Below, one piece after another: positions 34,993-47,308 of a stretch of DNA of 64,000 nt. Under the pieces are notes generated by a model that saw only the letters and a list, made by a program, of their open reading frames with translations, was not told the DNA's origin and made no database searches. The stretch comes from Auriscalpium vulgare. Its lineage: Eukaryota > Basidiomycota > Agaricomycetes > Russulales > Auriscalpiaceae. A program made the position numbers and the translations under genes. The stretch is taken from assembly GCA_019915015.1 (NCBI GenBank), contig JAHBBC010000014.1, positions 372,001 to 436,000 on the forward strand. The letters are read 5' to 3'. Numbering within the stretch: position 1 is the first letter of the stretch; every line of letters begins with the position of its first letter.

Positions 34993-36977
34993 CACTGCGT
35001 GTTGACACCGGATTTGAGACGGGCGAGGAATGGGCGAAAACCCGCTTTTCGCCCGTTTTTCGACCAATCCGCTGAACCACTGAGCACCCGCTCAAATGCG
35101 GGCGAAGGGCCGAATTTCGACCGGTTTTCCACCGGCGATGCCTCAAATCACCCGCGCTCAACGTGGATGTAATCTGGCCTGATATCTGCCGCCGCTGCCG
35201 GTTGCTTTGCATTATATTCGTATCATAACCCCTTATATTATCAATATAATACTGTAAATGGTACACATATGCTGCCCGGCCCTGCCGCTTTATGGTCCTA
35301 GCCTCGACAGCACCGCGGATACTCGCCACACTCGCGCGCGGCCCCTCGCCACGGTCCAAAGCGGCAGGTTGACGGACATTGTGCGTATGAGAGTGGTGCG
35401 GGAGTCGTGCGTGAGTCGTGCGGAAGTGTCATCGGGTTTGCTTGCACAGGTAGCGCGGGCGCGGGCACTGAGGAACGATAATCAGTCTGTTGCATAGTCT
35501 CCGTGGAGACTGCAACGCACCTGCCACCACCACTGTCGCATGCGCGTCTCGTTCTTGACGACCCTGGTCTTCTTGTTGCGAGCTGCGCGCCTTGAGGTAC
35601 CCGGAGGCATGAATGGTGAAAGGGTGAGGGCGTATGCATGCAGGAAGGAGGCACAAGGTGGGTCAGTGGTGTCGAAGAAAAAGATGGGTACGCACCTGCC
35701 ACCACTGTCGCATGCACGTCTCCTTGACAACCCTGGTCTTCTCGCTGCAAACTGCGCGCCCTGAGGTACCCGGAGGCGTGAACGGTGAGAGGGTGAGGGT
35801 GTATGCATGCAGGAAGGAGGCACAGGTGGGTCAGTAGTAGACGTTGAAGCAAAGGACGGGGTACTTACAGAGCGCATGTAGCATGTATGCGTCGAGTGTC
35901 ATGCCCCCAAGACTGCAATAAGAGCCTGAGTCAGTATCTGATTGATAGAGAGACCGCGATGACATACCTAGTCGCCCAGCGAGATCAGTGGCATCCGACA
36001 GGAAGATGAGGGTATGGCAGGGTGACGAGGCTCGAAGAGAGTGCGTCAGCGCACTCGTTAGCACCAGGCATGTCACCCATGCATAGAAGGAACTCTTGAT
36101 GTGTTTTGTGGGTCTTGAAGCATCGGCTGCTCGAGAGACGAAGCTTGAAGCTGGAGCTTGATGTGCTGCCGAAGTGTCGACCACGGCTATGCGCATACAA
36201 CGCCGCAATCAGCACATCTGCATCAACTCGAATAATGAATTTACCACTTAGCTGTGCTGCCTGCTCTCATTAACAGGGTGCCGAAGGTCAACAGAACGGA
36301 GAGGGCAAGTCTTGGGGGACGATGGTGGAGGGCAGAGGCAAGACGCGTCGAGCCTGCCTCGCGATCGCAGCACCTTCCTAATACGGACAACGTGTCGCTG
36401 GGATCTGCGACTTGTCAATTCAAACTCTATGCTCTCTGAGCGCGTTTTCTCTCTTGTCTTTGCATTCAAAACACTAAGATACATCTCTGGTACGTTGTCT
36501 ATGGCTCGGTACATTTTTCCAGTCCACCGAGCTCACTTCACGAGGGTCAGAGACGCTGTGGCAATGGCACCGCCGCCGAAGCCTCCTCCGCCGAAAACTC
36601 TGCCAAAATCAAAACCGACTTCCACGCAGAACCCAACGGCATATGGATACAAGCTAGATTGCGTGGCTCAAGAACTAGATCAAGGGCTAGCGCATAGAGT
36701 GCATGTATGCAGTACGGAGCAGCAGGAAATGGCTAGTCGCGACCCGCACGCGCGGGCGCTACTGGACGCGCACACAGAATCACATGCACGCGGGTTGCGG
36801 GCCCGTACTCCGGTAATCACCCACAGTCACCCCACCCGAGAACACCCTCGAATCAGCCGTCGTTCACGCAAAATCACTGCTATCACCTGCATCGGATGAA
36901 AACAAGCTCAAAGACGGTTCATCAACCAATTTATATCCATTCCTTGCCCCGCTCAAATCCGGTGTCAACACGCAGTG
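34993..36977. mobile_element. CACTA-type DNA transposon, apparently non-autonomous
   Basis: 1,985 bases with terminal inverted repeats starting CACTGCGTGTTGACACCGGA. The first 26 bases match perfectly, and similarity extends to about 43 bases with a few mismatches. A 3-base duplication CAT lies at 34990-34992 and 36978-36980. CACT ends with a 3-base duplication are the mark of the CACTA/EnSpm superfamily, to which Plavaka is related. Inside are GC-rich subterminal words, a direct duplication at 35516-35864 and only short ORFs, so no transposase is encoded. Confidence 0.88.
35516..35864. repeat. Direct duplication inside the CACTA-type element
   Basis: Two adjacent copies of about 170 bases, each starting GCACCTGCCACCA and containing GAGGTACCCGGAGGC and GTATGCATGCAGGAAGGAGG. 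The copies differ by small indels and substitutions. Confidence 0.75.
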
Positions 36978-38708
36978 CATGATCCGGAAGGGGAATGCTC
37001 GAGGAACGAACGGGTCAGTCCGGGATGGGGACGGGCCGTTTCCTTACAAGATAGGACTTCGCGAAACGTCGCGGAAGCTAGCAACAATCCCCAAGAAGCT
37101 CCATCAAGCTGTTCGAACCCCAGCAACCCAAAGTCACCAACACAGTCAGGAATGAGCACACAGCAACAAGGAACAGGAACGGGTGGAGGAGGCGGCGGCG
37201 GAGGCGGAGGCGGTGGAGGAGGGGGAGGCGGCGGCGATGGAGGAGGGGGAGGCGGCGGACAACAGGCAATACCGCCTCAGCCCAACGTCGCGCCAGTCGC
37301 AATGCCTACCCGCGGGGACCGCAACGCACCGTCTTTCAATCAGAAAGCCCGCGAGTTACCGCGTTACTTCGACGAGCTGAACCATCTCTTTGCCCGGGCT
37401 CAACTAGCGGATGATACGGCGAAGAAGGGCCACGCAGTGCGTTACCTAGACGTCGCGACGGCTGAGGAGTGGGAAGCGAGGCCGGAGTTTAAGGATCCCA
37501 CCAAGACCTACCAAGACTTTCAGGACGCCATTGTTAAACTGTACCCGGGAGCCGATGAGGACCGCAAGTATACCATCGCGGACATGGACGCGCTTGTAGG
37601 CAGTCGGTACCGTCTGGGCATTGCGTCCGGCGGCGAGCTCAGCGAATTCTATCGGCAGTTCTTCGCGATCACCGACTTCCTGGTTAAGAAAAGCAGGATC
37701 TCGACCCGTGAGCGCGATATCGCGTTCCTTCGCGCTTTCCAGGACAGCCTCATGAACAGGGTGGCGACGAGACTGCAGATCAAATTGCCGGACCACGATA
37801 AAGAAACACCGTACCCCATGGCCGACGTACTAGAGGCAGGAGAGTACGAGCTGAGGGGCACTCCCTCAATCGTACCAGCGGTCAGCGCAGGTCCGGCAGT
37901 GGCGGTTGCAACGACGGAGCCTGTAATCAAAATAGAACAGTTTCAAGAAGCAATCAAAGCCGCGGTCGCCGAACAGTTCGCGCGGATGCTCGTCAACCAG
38001 GGGAACGGCGGAGGTCAGAGGGGTTATGGGGGTACCTCGGGAACTCAACAGCCGCGCGCCACGCAAGGAAATCAAGGCGGACAGGGAGGGCCGTCAGGAT
38101 GCCTTTTCTGCGGCCAAACGGGGCACTTCGTCAGGGAATGTATGGTGGTCCAGGACTACATCGCGACGGGTCGCGTATCTAGGGACCACAACAACCGGGT
38201 CGTTCTGAAGGGTGGAGGACTTATCCCGCTAGGAGAAGGCCCGCTGAAGCAGCGTGTGGATGCGTACTACGCCGGGAATCAACACGGACAGTCAGAAGCC
38301 ATGATGCTGACGACGATGGACTACGAGCCGGTGCCGACCAAAGTGCAGACAGTCGCCGGCCTAATCCAACTGACGCCGCAATTGACCGACGAAGACAGAA
38401 TGACGGAGCTCCAGCAGGAGATGGCAGTGCTCCTGACGGCCCGAGCGGAAAGGCAAGCTCAGAAGGAACGCCGGCAGGCCGCACTGGACGCGGGCGAGTT
38501 TCCCCAGGCAATAGGGCTGCTGCCTGGCGAGCGCGAAAGATCGCGACGAATTCCAGAGGTGGTCATTCCGAAGAGAAGCCGTTTACGCAAGCCAAGAAGC
38601 AGGTTTCCTTCGAGCCGGAGGCAGTCGACCGACCAGGGGAGACTGGGGATAGCGCAGACAAACAAAGGCAGGCCGACGAAGACACCACAGCGGGTGAGGA
38701 GCCGTTAA
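36978..38708 (+). pseudogene. Gypsy-2 gag, main part
   Basis: Gag after the CACTA insertion. It contains a long glycine tract (about 37184-37260), the gag domain (ELPRYFDELNHLFARAQLADDTAKK, AFLRAFQDSLMNRV) and a zinc knuckle, CLFCGQTGHFVREC, near 38100. Near the end, at roughly 38540-38580, the frame that makes sense changes to the next ORF (KPFTQAKKQVSFEPE), so the last 40-50 codons to the TAA at 38706 are probably out of frame. That shift could be mutation or programmed frameshifting. Confidence 0.85.
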
Positions 38709-39700
38709 CACCTCCGATCCATCCTTTCGCGAAGGTGCCCGACGCGGCGTACATAGGGCCGGCAAGTTACCAACGAAGCGCGGGGCAGCGCAAGGCGGAC
38801 CCAGCATACAATAAGGTCGCCCCGGTCCGCGACCCCGTAATAGCAAATAAGGTTTATGAGAGGGCCATGAATGCGGAGGTCACCTTGACACAGAGGGAGC
38901 TCATGTCCATTGCCCCGGAAGTACGCGCTCAAGTTCGCAACGTGGTGACCCCTAAGCGGGTCCCAAACGAGGCAAGAGTACCAGTAGTCCAGGCGATGGT
39001 GGAAAGCGAACCGGAGCTCTTTCCGTTCGACTTTGACCAGGACGAAGGGGCAGGAGAGGAAGAGAAGGTAGTGAGGGGATTCGCGGACCATATGCCCGAA
39101 ACCTTTCTGCAAGCCCTGGGACACCAGCCAACGGAGTTGCCCGAGGGGACGCGTGTAGGAGAGGTCATTGTGGAGGTTCTGATAGGAGATCTAGGAGAAG
39201 AAGGAGACGGGGAACCAGACCCCGAGCCGTTGGAAGTCGCCAAAGAATCGCTGGCCCTCCGTTCGGTTTTGCCACTAGTCGACAACCAAGCGCACATCGA
39301 GGCAGTCGTGGATCCCGGGTCGCAGATTATTTCCATGTCCGAGGACGTATGCCATTACCTCGGGCTGCATTACGATCCGAACGTTCGCCTGGATATGATA
39401 TCGGCCAACAAAAGTCGCGATAGGTCGCTAGGCCTGGCTAGAAACGTCCCGATGAAGATTGGGGGTATAACGCTGTACGTACAGGTGCATATCATCCGCA
39501 ACCCGGCGTACGACATGCTCCTGGGGAGGCCCTTTGACGTTCTCACGGGAAGTACCGTGCAAAACTTTGCAGACGAGAGGCAGACAATCACGATCACGGA
39601 CCCAAACACTGGAGTCATGGCGTCAATCCCCACTATTCCACGCGGCCGCAAGCGCATCTCGCGAACCCAGAAGCAGGGGGTGGAGGGTTTTCGCGACTAG
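38571..39700 (+). pseudogene. Gypsy-2 protease region
   Basis: A frame beginning with KPFTQAKKQVSFEPE and continuing through the ATG at 38735. It has the retropepsin-like core AVVDPGSQIISMSEDV near 39307 and the LLGRPFDVLTGS motif near 39520. The usual D-S/T-G triad is DPGS here. The frame ends at FRD-stop at 39698-39700, and pol continues in another frame that overlaps it (SRLEDLLEDQEEV), so a one-base shift lies near 39685-39700. Confidence 0.75.
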
Positions 39701-39705
39701 AGGAT

Positions 39706-42700
39706 TTGTTGGAGGACCAGGAGGAGGTAGGGCTGGTCGTGGGGTTCGAGCCCGATAAGCCTGATACTCTTAGAATGGAATCCCTGGTGTACCTCGAATC
39801 CTCGCCTACAATCGAAGATGTGCAGTCAGCTTATTTGTCAGTGTGCGACCTACCGGAGGAATACGCGGGAGTGTTCGCGAAGCGAGCGGAAGAAGGAGAG
39901 GAAGAGGAGGAACGAGCAAGAGCAGGGACGTTTATTTGGACGGCGGCAGACTGGGGAGACGGCGAGAGTGGGAGAGAAAGAGAGGAGGAAACGGACAGAG
40001 GTGAGCTACAGCCGACCGCGATGCAGCGCGAAGTCTTTGCGGCCACGAAGAAGCGTTACAAGCCAGCACACCTCAAGGTAAAGCCCATTCGTACGGACCT
40101 GCCGGAGCACTTCCGGATCCTCAGAGAGATCAGAGGGGACCCCCTGGCGGATATGCCGCCGCTCCCAGAGAAGCCACCGGACTTCGTACCCACGGGAAGG
40201 TACACCGCGGAACGTCGCGAACAATTTGACCGAGTCCACGACGGAGATTTCCTATGGCCGGAAGAAAGGAAGCTCATGCATGTGTTTATGTGCGCACAAA
40301 ACGAGGCATTTGCCTGGGACGACTCGGAGCGGGGGCGCTTCCGAGAAGACTTCTTCCCCCCCGTCACAATACCAGTAGTTCCGCATCGGCCATGGGTTCA
40401 GCGAAATATTCCGATTCCGCCAGGGATATACGACAAGGTCATGGCGCTCATCAAGACCAAGATTGCCGCGGGAGTCTACGAGGACTCAAACTCGTCGTAC
40501 CGCTCTAGGTGGTTCTGTGTGGTTAAGAAGGACGGGACCAGCCTCCGTATAGTCCATAGTCTGGAACCCCTGAATGCGGTGACCATCGCGCACTCAGGAG
40601 TACCCCCCTTCCCAGATCATTTGGCGGAGCAGTTTGCGGGGCGGCCGTGCGGGGGAATTCTGGACCTCTACGTGGGCTATGACGAAAGGAGACTAGATGA
40701 AGCCTCAAGGGACCTCACGACTTTCCAGACGCCGTACGGCGCAAAACGGCTGGTGACCCTGCCTATGGGGTCGACGAATTCCGTCCCGATCTTCCACGAC
40801 GACGTGACCTTTATTCTCCAACCGGAAATCCCGCATATTACGGTGCCTTTCATAGACGACGTCCCCCTGAAGGGGCCGGACTCGGACTACAGGACGGAAG
40901 GCGGAGGATACGAAACGATCCCCGGCAACAACGGCATAAGGCGGTTCGTATGGGAACACTTTAACAACGTTAACAGGGTAGTCCAACGAATGCGCTACTG
41001 TCATGGCACGTTCTCAGGATGGAAATCACAGCTGTGCGTACCAGAATTCTACGTGGTAGGGCATCGCTGCACACCGCAAGGAAGGATAGCAGACAAAGAA
41101 AAGGTCGCGAAGATTCGCAATTGGGGGCCGTGCACGGACCTCTCAGACGTACGGGCTTTCTTGGGGACAGTTGGAGTCCTGCGCATCTTTATCCGAAACT
41201 TTGCGCACCGAGCCCATGCCTTGACACACCTGACGAGGAAGGACGTCCCGTTCGAATGGGGACCCGAACAGTCGCGAGCTATGGAGGACCTCAAGGAGGC
41301 AGTCCTCGCATCACCAGCGCTCCTACCGATTGATTACACGTCGGAGGCCCCCGTGATCCTAGCGGTAGACACCTCGTACATCGCGGTGGGTTTCCTATTG
41401 AGTCAGGCGGACCCCAACGTTCCCCAAGACAGGAAGAGACGCCGATATTCTCGATTTGGTAGCATCGCGCTAAACGATCGCGAAGCGCGGTTCTCGCAGC
41501 CCAAGCTGGAGCTCTATGGTCTTTTTCGAGCCCTGCGGGCCCTTAAAGTCTACCTGATAGGGGTGAGGAACCTGACCATTGAGGTCGACGCCAGGTATAT
41601 CAAAGGCATGCTGGAAAATCCTGACCTCGAGCCATCGGCCAGTATGAACAGGTGGATTATAGGCATCCTGATGTTCCATTTTGAGCTAGTGCACGTGCCG
41701 GGACTCTTCCACGGGCCCGACGGCCTATCCAGGAGGCGTAGGCAACCAGGAGACGCTCCGGAACAGGAAGACGACTTCGACGACTGGGTTGATGCGGTGT
41801 ATGGTTTCGCACATATTGTAAACATGGTAGTCCCGAAGACAGCGCAAGAGAGAGCCTCGCGACGGCAAGCTGGATGGACGGGGCCAGGAAGCATACCAGA
41901 CGAACATGGGGCTGGTTCAAGCCAGGACGCGATACGTCGCGAGGAGGCCCGGCGCTCCCACGATGAACCGGCCGATGTCTGGGCAACTACGGTCCAAATG
42001 CAACCCGCACCAGCACAGGACGCGACGTATCGCGATGTTCCCAGATCAGACAAGGCTCATGAAGCTGATAAGCGGCTGGAACTAGTCAGGGACTGGTTAG
42101 GGACCCTGGCGCGGCCGGCGGACTTGACCGACGAACAGTTCGCTCGTTTCGCTAGATACGCGCTCCAGTTCTTCAGGGATGGGGACCGCCTTTTCAAAAG
42201 GCACCACCAAGGCAGGCACCAACTCGTGCTGGGAGGAGACCGACGTATCGCGGTCCTCAAAGCAGCTCATGACGATGTCGGACACAAAGGCGTCTACGCG
42301 ACGCGGATGATGCTGTTGGAGCGTTTCTGGTGGCCATACGTGGACGCAGACGTGGCCTGGTGGGTGAGAACGTGCCATATTTGCGAAACCCGACTAGTTC
42401 GCCACAGCCTGATACCGCCAACGGTGGCAACGCCGGCGAACCTTTTCGCAAAGATGTATGCAGACACCATGCATATGCCAGCAAGCGACGGATTCAAATA
42501 CATCGTGCAAGGACGCTGCTCCGTAACCCACTATCCAGAGTGGAGAATGCTAAGGGCGGAGACGGCGGACGCCATCGCGAAATGGATTTTCGAAGACGTC
42601 TTGTGCCGGTGGGGCGCCCTGCGAGAAGTGGTCACGGACAACGGCGCACCGTTCATGTCGGCCTTGGAATCCCTGTCGCATAAGTATGGAGTCCGGCACA

Positions 42701-42826
42701 TTCAAATATCGGGATATAATTCGCGAGCCAACGGAATAGTCGAGCGGTCGCACTTCGACGTACGTCAAGCGCTCTACAAGGCAGCTGATGGAAATGCTGC
42801 AAAATGGTCCTCGGTCGCGTACTCGG
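39706..42826 (+). pseudogene. Gypsy-2 pol: RT, RNase H, integrase (5' part)
   Basis: RT with WFCVVKKDGTSLRIVHSLEPLN, GGILDLYVGYDERRL and the catalytic FIDD (in VPFIDDVPLKGPD near 40850). RNase H shows LAVDTSYIAVGFLL, KLELYGLFRALRALK and VDARYIKGML. The integrase finger is HDDVGHKGVY... CHICETRL; its core has ADTMHMP, VTDNGAPFMSALE and GYNSRANGIVERSHFDVRQ with the catalytic glutamate. The ORF is open but is cut at AYSV by the solo LTR beginning at 42827; its last codons to 42846 are foreign. Confidence 0.9.
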
Positions 42827-44203
42827 TGATGGGTACCAGCCGGTAGTAGGGCGGTAATGTCTTGTATACCTATCCCTAGAGCACAGTGCACGGTACCGTT
42901 GTGTGAGGAGCGAGTCGTCAGTGGTCCCGAAGTCTCCGGGAGCGTCTCCGAAGTGGGAATGGGGTGGTCGTAGCGTGATAGCAGTGAGTTCGGGAGTGAT
43001 CCAAACTAGGAAGGACGAGGAAGTGTGGGGATGTTACGATCTGCGGGGTGTCGAGTGGTCGTGCAACGTAGGCAAAGTCGAAGTTGAATGCCGTGGTTCC
43101 GAAGTGCCGAGGTGATGGAGTCGAAGTGCCGAAGTGATGGAGCCGAAGTGCCGAAGTGATGGAGCCGAAGTGCCGAAGTGATTGGGTCGAGGATGGAGTC
43201 GAAGTCGAAGTTGAATGACAAAGGAGGGTACGAAAGGCGAATACGATACGTGCGTCAAAGGCGAAGTCGAAGTCGGAGTCGAGATCCAAAGTCGAAGTCA
43301 AATACTATACGTGCGGCGTGCGGCGAAGGCGAAGTCGAAGTCGAAGTCGAAAGGTGCAAAGTCAGAAACGCTTTGACAATGCGAGAGGTCGAGGAGAGTC
43401 TCTAGCGTGAGTCTCACTATGAGGGGGAAGAAGGGGGCATATGATATGATGCAGAATATTGTACTGACAAGTCCTATATATACTACGAGTGAGTCCGAAG
43501 TAATATACAACCGTGCGAACAAACAAGGGCATAAGTAGAACGAAACACGAAGCAAGTGGGTCAAGATCACAAGAAATGAGTAAGTCCCAAGCAAACGGTA
43601 AGTCGAACGCCATTGTTAGGAAGCCTGAGAAGAGTAGTCATGAACCCTAAGACAATGAAACATAAGGGACTCCACAGTGGGATTGTGCGCCTAACTTCGG
43701 AACGCGTTCCGAAGTCGCTGCGGCTATCGTCCGAAGTTCCGAAGTATTGCGTTGCATAGCGGTTCGACGCAGCTAGAAACGCAGCGAACCACATCTGGAG
43801 GGCTCGAGGTAGGGTCGGAATGGAGGGGACAATACTGGGAACGAGGGGGCAATGTTCTGGAGTGGATATGGCCTAGATGTGGCATAGCCCAACAATCTGT
43901 GAGTGTTTCGACTCTGGATCACGTTTGGGGCGTGTCTGATGATGATGGTCTTGTAAAGTCTGGACCGAATCACGTGCGGGCGCTTCGGAAAGATCCGTGG
44001 AGGCTGTGCTAGCGGGCCGAGACCGGTGCGAGTTCGGAATCCGAAGTCACGTGACTTCGGAAAGTTCCGAAGTGACTGGGTTGAAACCTCGGAAACTGCT
44101 GGCCAAATTCCGAAGTCAGGTGACTCTGAAGCGAAACTCTCGACTTGACGAAAGTTCGAAAATTGAAGTGAGATCTCCGCACACCGCAGAACCAGGCGTA
44201 TCA
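42827..44203 (+). mobile_element. Probable solo LTR (1,377 bases) in Gypsy-2 integrase
   Basis: Starts TGATGGGTACC and ends GGCGTATCA, the same TGAT/ATCA ends as the Gypsy-2 LTR. It is flanked by TCGG at 42823-42826 and 44204-44207. Removing it restores the integrase frame (TCG-GTA-TTC-TGG). No coding region is seen. It holds a TATATATA word near 43476, a 22-base tandem repeat (43103-43190) and GAAGTC-rich low-complexity sequence (43195-43350). It is unrelated in body to the Gypsy-2 LTR. Confidence 0.8.
43103..43190. repeat. 22-base tandem repeat, four units
   Basis: Units of AGTGCCGAAGTGATGGAGCC plus GA start at 43103, 43125, 43147 and 43169 with one to three changes each. They lie inside the solo LTR. 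Confidence 0.85.
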
Positions 44204-44207
44204 TCGG

Positions 44208-44857
44208 TATTCTGGTCGGACAGGATAACGATCAGGCGGAGGATGGGCTGCTCGCCATACTTCGCGGTAACAGGAACGCAGCCGCTAATGCCGCTGGATA
44301 TCATCGAGGCTTCATACTTGATGCCTCCGCCCGAGTCTCTACTGTCTTCCACAGACCTCATAGCGCGCAGGGCAATCGCCCTACAAAAGAGAAAAGCGCA
44401 GTTAAGGACCATCCACGACAAAGTCTTTGAAGCGCAACGTATCGCGGCGGTAAAATTCGAACGTGACCACGAAGCGACGATTCGCGACTACAATTTCAAG
44501 AGAGGCGACTTGGTCCTCCTACGGTTCACGCGGTACGAGAAGTCATTAGATCGCAAAATGCTTCCGCGCTACGATGGACCGTTCGTGGTAATTGGCCGAC
44601 GGAAAGGAGGACCTTACGTGCTTGCGGACCTCCACGGTGCGCTCTTCGACCGACCGGTCGCGGAGTTTCGCGTCCTGCCTTACTTCGCGCGAACGAACAT
44701 TGCGCTGCCAGAGTTGCCCGAATTTCTGGACGTCCCACAGTCCAGGGTGGACGAGCTACTTCATGGAGATAGGCAGGATCACGATGCCATTCATGAAGAG
44801 GAAGCAGACGACCCCATCCGGGAAGACGATGACAAGGACGACGAGATCACCGTCTAA
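44208..44857 (+). pseudogene. Gypsy-2 pol, C-terminal part
   Basis: Continues the integrase (FWSDRITIRRRMGCSPYF, TGTQPLMPLDI). Then comes the C-terminal SH3-like region (FKRGDLVLLRFTRYEKSLDRKMLPRYDGPFVV, GPYVLADLHGALF) and a strongly acidic tail ending EDDDKDDEITV. No chromodomain follows. Confidence 0.88.
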
Positions 44858-44877
44858 AAAGTACCGCCCAGCACTAC

Positions 44878-44914
44878 GGCGACTGAGGACAGTTGATATT
44901 TCAGTTGGGGGGAG
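44878..44914 (+). repeat. First copy of the polypurine-tract region
   Basis: Matches 50165-50201 at 32 of 37 bases and shares GGACAGTTG and TTTCAGTTGGGGGGAG. It lies 20 bases after the pol stop, where a normal element would have its tract and 3' LTR. Confidence 0.75.
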
Positions 44915-45329
44915 GATTAGACGGTGGTATTTAGGACTGAACAGCTGGAAGTACGGATGGAGACGAGTCAGCACGATAAGTCGAGGTCGCGAGCGCTAGC
45001 GAAGCTCGGACTGGGCAAGCACCGACTAAGGCTTCAAGGGTCTGGAACAAGGCTGAGGTCGCGCCGGAAACACGATAGGACACGCTCACACTGTGACACA
45101 AGCAATTGACTCTATTCACAACATAGCAGGATAGCAAATTCTATGTACACAGCAAAGAGGTAGCGACGGATAGCGAACAACTATGAACAGACCGATAACG
45201 AGCGGACAACACGACAGCGAGACGCCGAAACCCCCACCTAGGACACGAGGAACGCCCCCCGCATCGAAGCACCAAGGCCCTCTGCTGTTGAAGCAGGGGT
45301 GACTCCTTTTGAAGAAGGCTCGCAAGCGG

Positions 45330-47030
45330 CTAAGCGGCGGGCGCGGGGTCAGCGGGACCATCAGCCGCGGCGGAGGGCGGCGTGCCGACATCCTTGAAGG
45401 AGGGAGCGGCGGCGGTAGGCATGGTAGGGCCGGGGGCAGGGTCCGACGCGGGAGGAGCGGCAGAGGCGAGCGGCGAGAAGGGCGCAGCGGGAGCAACCGG
45501 AGGCACGGGGGAAGGAAGGCGAGAAGCGCGACCGACGAGAGGCACGACGGCGGCGCTAAGCAGCGGGAGGGAAGAGGCGATGAGAGCTGACGAGGGTGGC
45601 GCGAGGAGGAGGCGCGAGGCAGGCCTGGCCGGCGCGGGAGAAGCGGCACGCGACGCGGGGGGAGCAGGGAGAGGGATGCGGCGCGGCGGATCGAAGGGGC
45701 CAACCTGCGGCGAGATGAGGCCCCCGGCAGGCGCAGGGAACGCGGGGTCGCCGAGCTGCTGCAGGGTCCGCCAGACCCAGTTCCGCTCAGCGACGATGCC
45801 GCGGGCCCGGGCGTCGAGCGTCGCGTAGTTGACGCTGATGGTGTTGAGCTCCTCCGTGAGCGCGTTGTAGGTTCGGAAAAGCTGCGGCGGGGAGTCGTAG
45901 CGGAGGATGGGGACGGCGCCGGCAGGGTCGGGGTGGTCGGCCCAGTCGAAGGCGGAGGACCGGGGACGGACATGGATGCCGGCAGGGTCGACATCCTGCG
46001 AGACTCCGTCGCTGCCCACCACGTAGAAGTGCGTCCCGCGGACACCGTCGTCGCACTTGTGGTGGCCCACGAAGCAGCGATGGCACTGGCGGCCGCTGAC
46101 GTCCGTGAAGAAGCACGTGGGGTGGGAGTCCATCGTGGCGCAGCGGTAGCAGGGGGCGGAAGCCTGAGGGTCGGAGTGTGAGCGGCGCAACACGACGGAC
46201 AAGAAAAGGGCGACGTACCTGAAGGCGGCGGCCCGGGAAGGTGTCAGCGACGGGGATCTTGGCGCCCTTGACGGAGGTGGAAGGGTCGGCGGCGGGCGCG
46301 GGGGAGCCGGCCTCGGAAGAGGGGACAGTGGCGGCGGGCGGAGGCACGAGGGAGCCGGAGGGGACGTTGGCGGGGCGCTTGGAGCTGCGGACGGCTTTGC
46401 CCTTGCCCTTTGACTTGGCGGCGGCGGGGACTGATCGGGGGGCGGGGAGTTTGGTGGCGCCGCAGGTGCGCTGCGCGACGGGCTCCTGCGGGTCCCCCGC
46501 CTCATCTAGCTCGTCGACCTCGGCCTCGGCGTCAGCCTCGGAGGGGGCGGACTCGCGGTTGCGCTTGGTGGGCGGCGGGGAAGCGCGGGCGGCGGCGCGG
46601 TGAGGCGTGGAGGAGACGGGGGGGCGGACAGAAGGCGCGGGGAGGGCACTGTCGGCGCGGGCCCGCTTGCCAGCCTGACGGGAGAGGGGAGCGGCGACGG
46701 GAGTGGAGTAGGGGATGGCGGGTGAGGACGGCGTGGGGGAGAGGCCGGAGGACGGCCAGGCGTCGACAACGGCGGACACGGCCCCGATCCTGTCTAGCAC
46801 CTCGGACGGCGGGGGGTCCTCCCCCAACACCTCAGCATAGGCGGACTGGACACAAGGGAGGGTCAGCAGAGCGTCGGGAGCGAGAGGCCGTGGGCACTCA
46901 CCGTGGCCGACTCCCAGTTCGCGGCGAACTCGCCGTAGTGGGCGGAGTCGACGGTGGGGAGGGAGGCGACGAGCGCTTCTACGGCGGACAGCCGTTTCCT
47001 GAGGTTGATCGGGCGGGAGAACGCAGACAT
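45330..47030 (-). CDS. Antisense gene A: Zn2Cys6-like protein
   Basis: Exons 47030-46902, 46845-46219 and 46163-45330; introns of 56 and 55 bases are GT-AG and phase 0; 529 residues. Starts MSAFSRPINLRKRLSAVE. The second exon is disordered and Pro/Ala/Ser-rich with basic runs (KSKGKGKAVRSSKRP) and an acidic DAEAEVDELDEAGD. Exon 3 opens with six cysteines spaced C-x2-C-x8-C-x9-C-x2-C-x6-C (residues 257-289), close to the fungal Zn2Cys6 pattern (x6 rather than x8 is usual for the third spacing). A helical region (LTEELNTISVNYATLDARARGIV) and a long Ala/Pro tail follow. It is probably nuclear and DNA-binding, by analogy only. It lies tail-to-tail with pol. Confidence 0.78.
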
Positions 47031-47308
47031 GGCCAGGGAAGGGGGAGATAGGGAGAGGTGAGGGGAGGAAAGAGAGAGACGGAGAGGTCAAGGCGCAACG
47101 CGTCGCGTTAAGAGGGGGCGCCGCGCCAGCGTGTGGGTTTTTGCTTCCGACGTGGAAGCAGAGCGGGCCCGCCGGGCCGCGACAGGTGCGGCGCTTACCT
47201 TCACACGGCTTAGCGAGCGTTCGCGCGCGAGTCAAGAAGAAGGGATAGGGAACGGAATGGCATTACTGGGCCCTAAGGGCGCCTTGGGCAAATTACAGGA
47301 ATCGCTCG

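Noticed and set aside
35831..36208. Minus-strand gene inside the CACTA-type element
   Set aside because: Short ORF without family features; splice partners could not be joined convincingly.
38571..39700. Independent accessory gene between gag and pol of Gypsy-2
   Set aside because: Contains the retropepsin-like core and connects to gag and pol by single-base frame changes, so it is the protease region.
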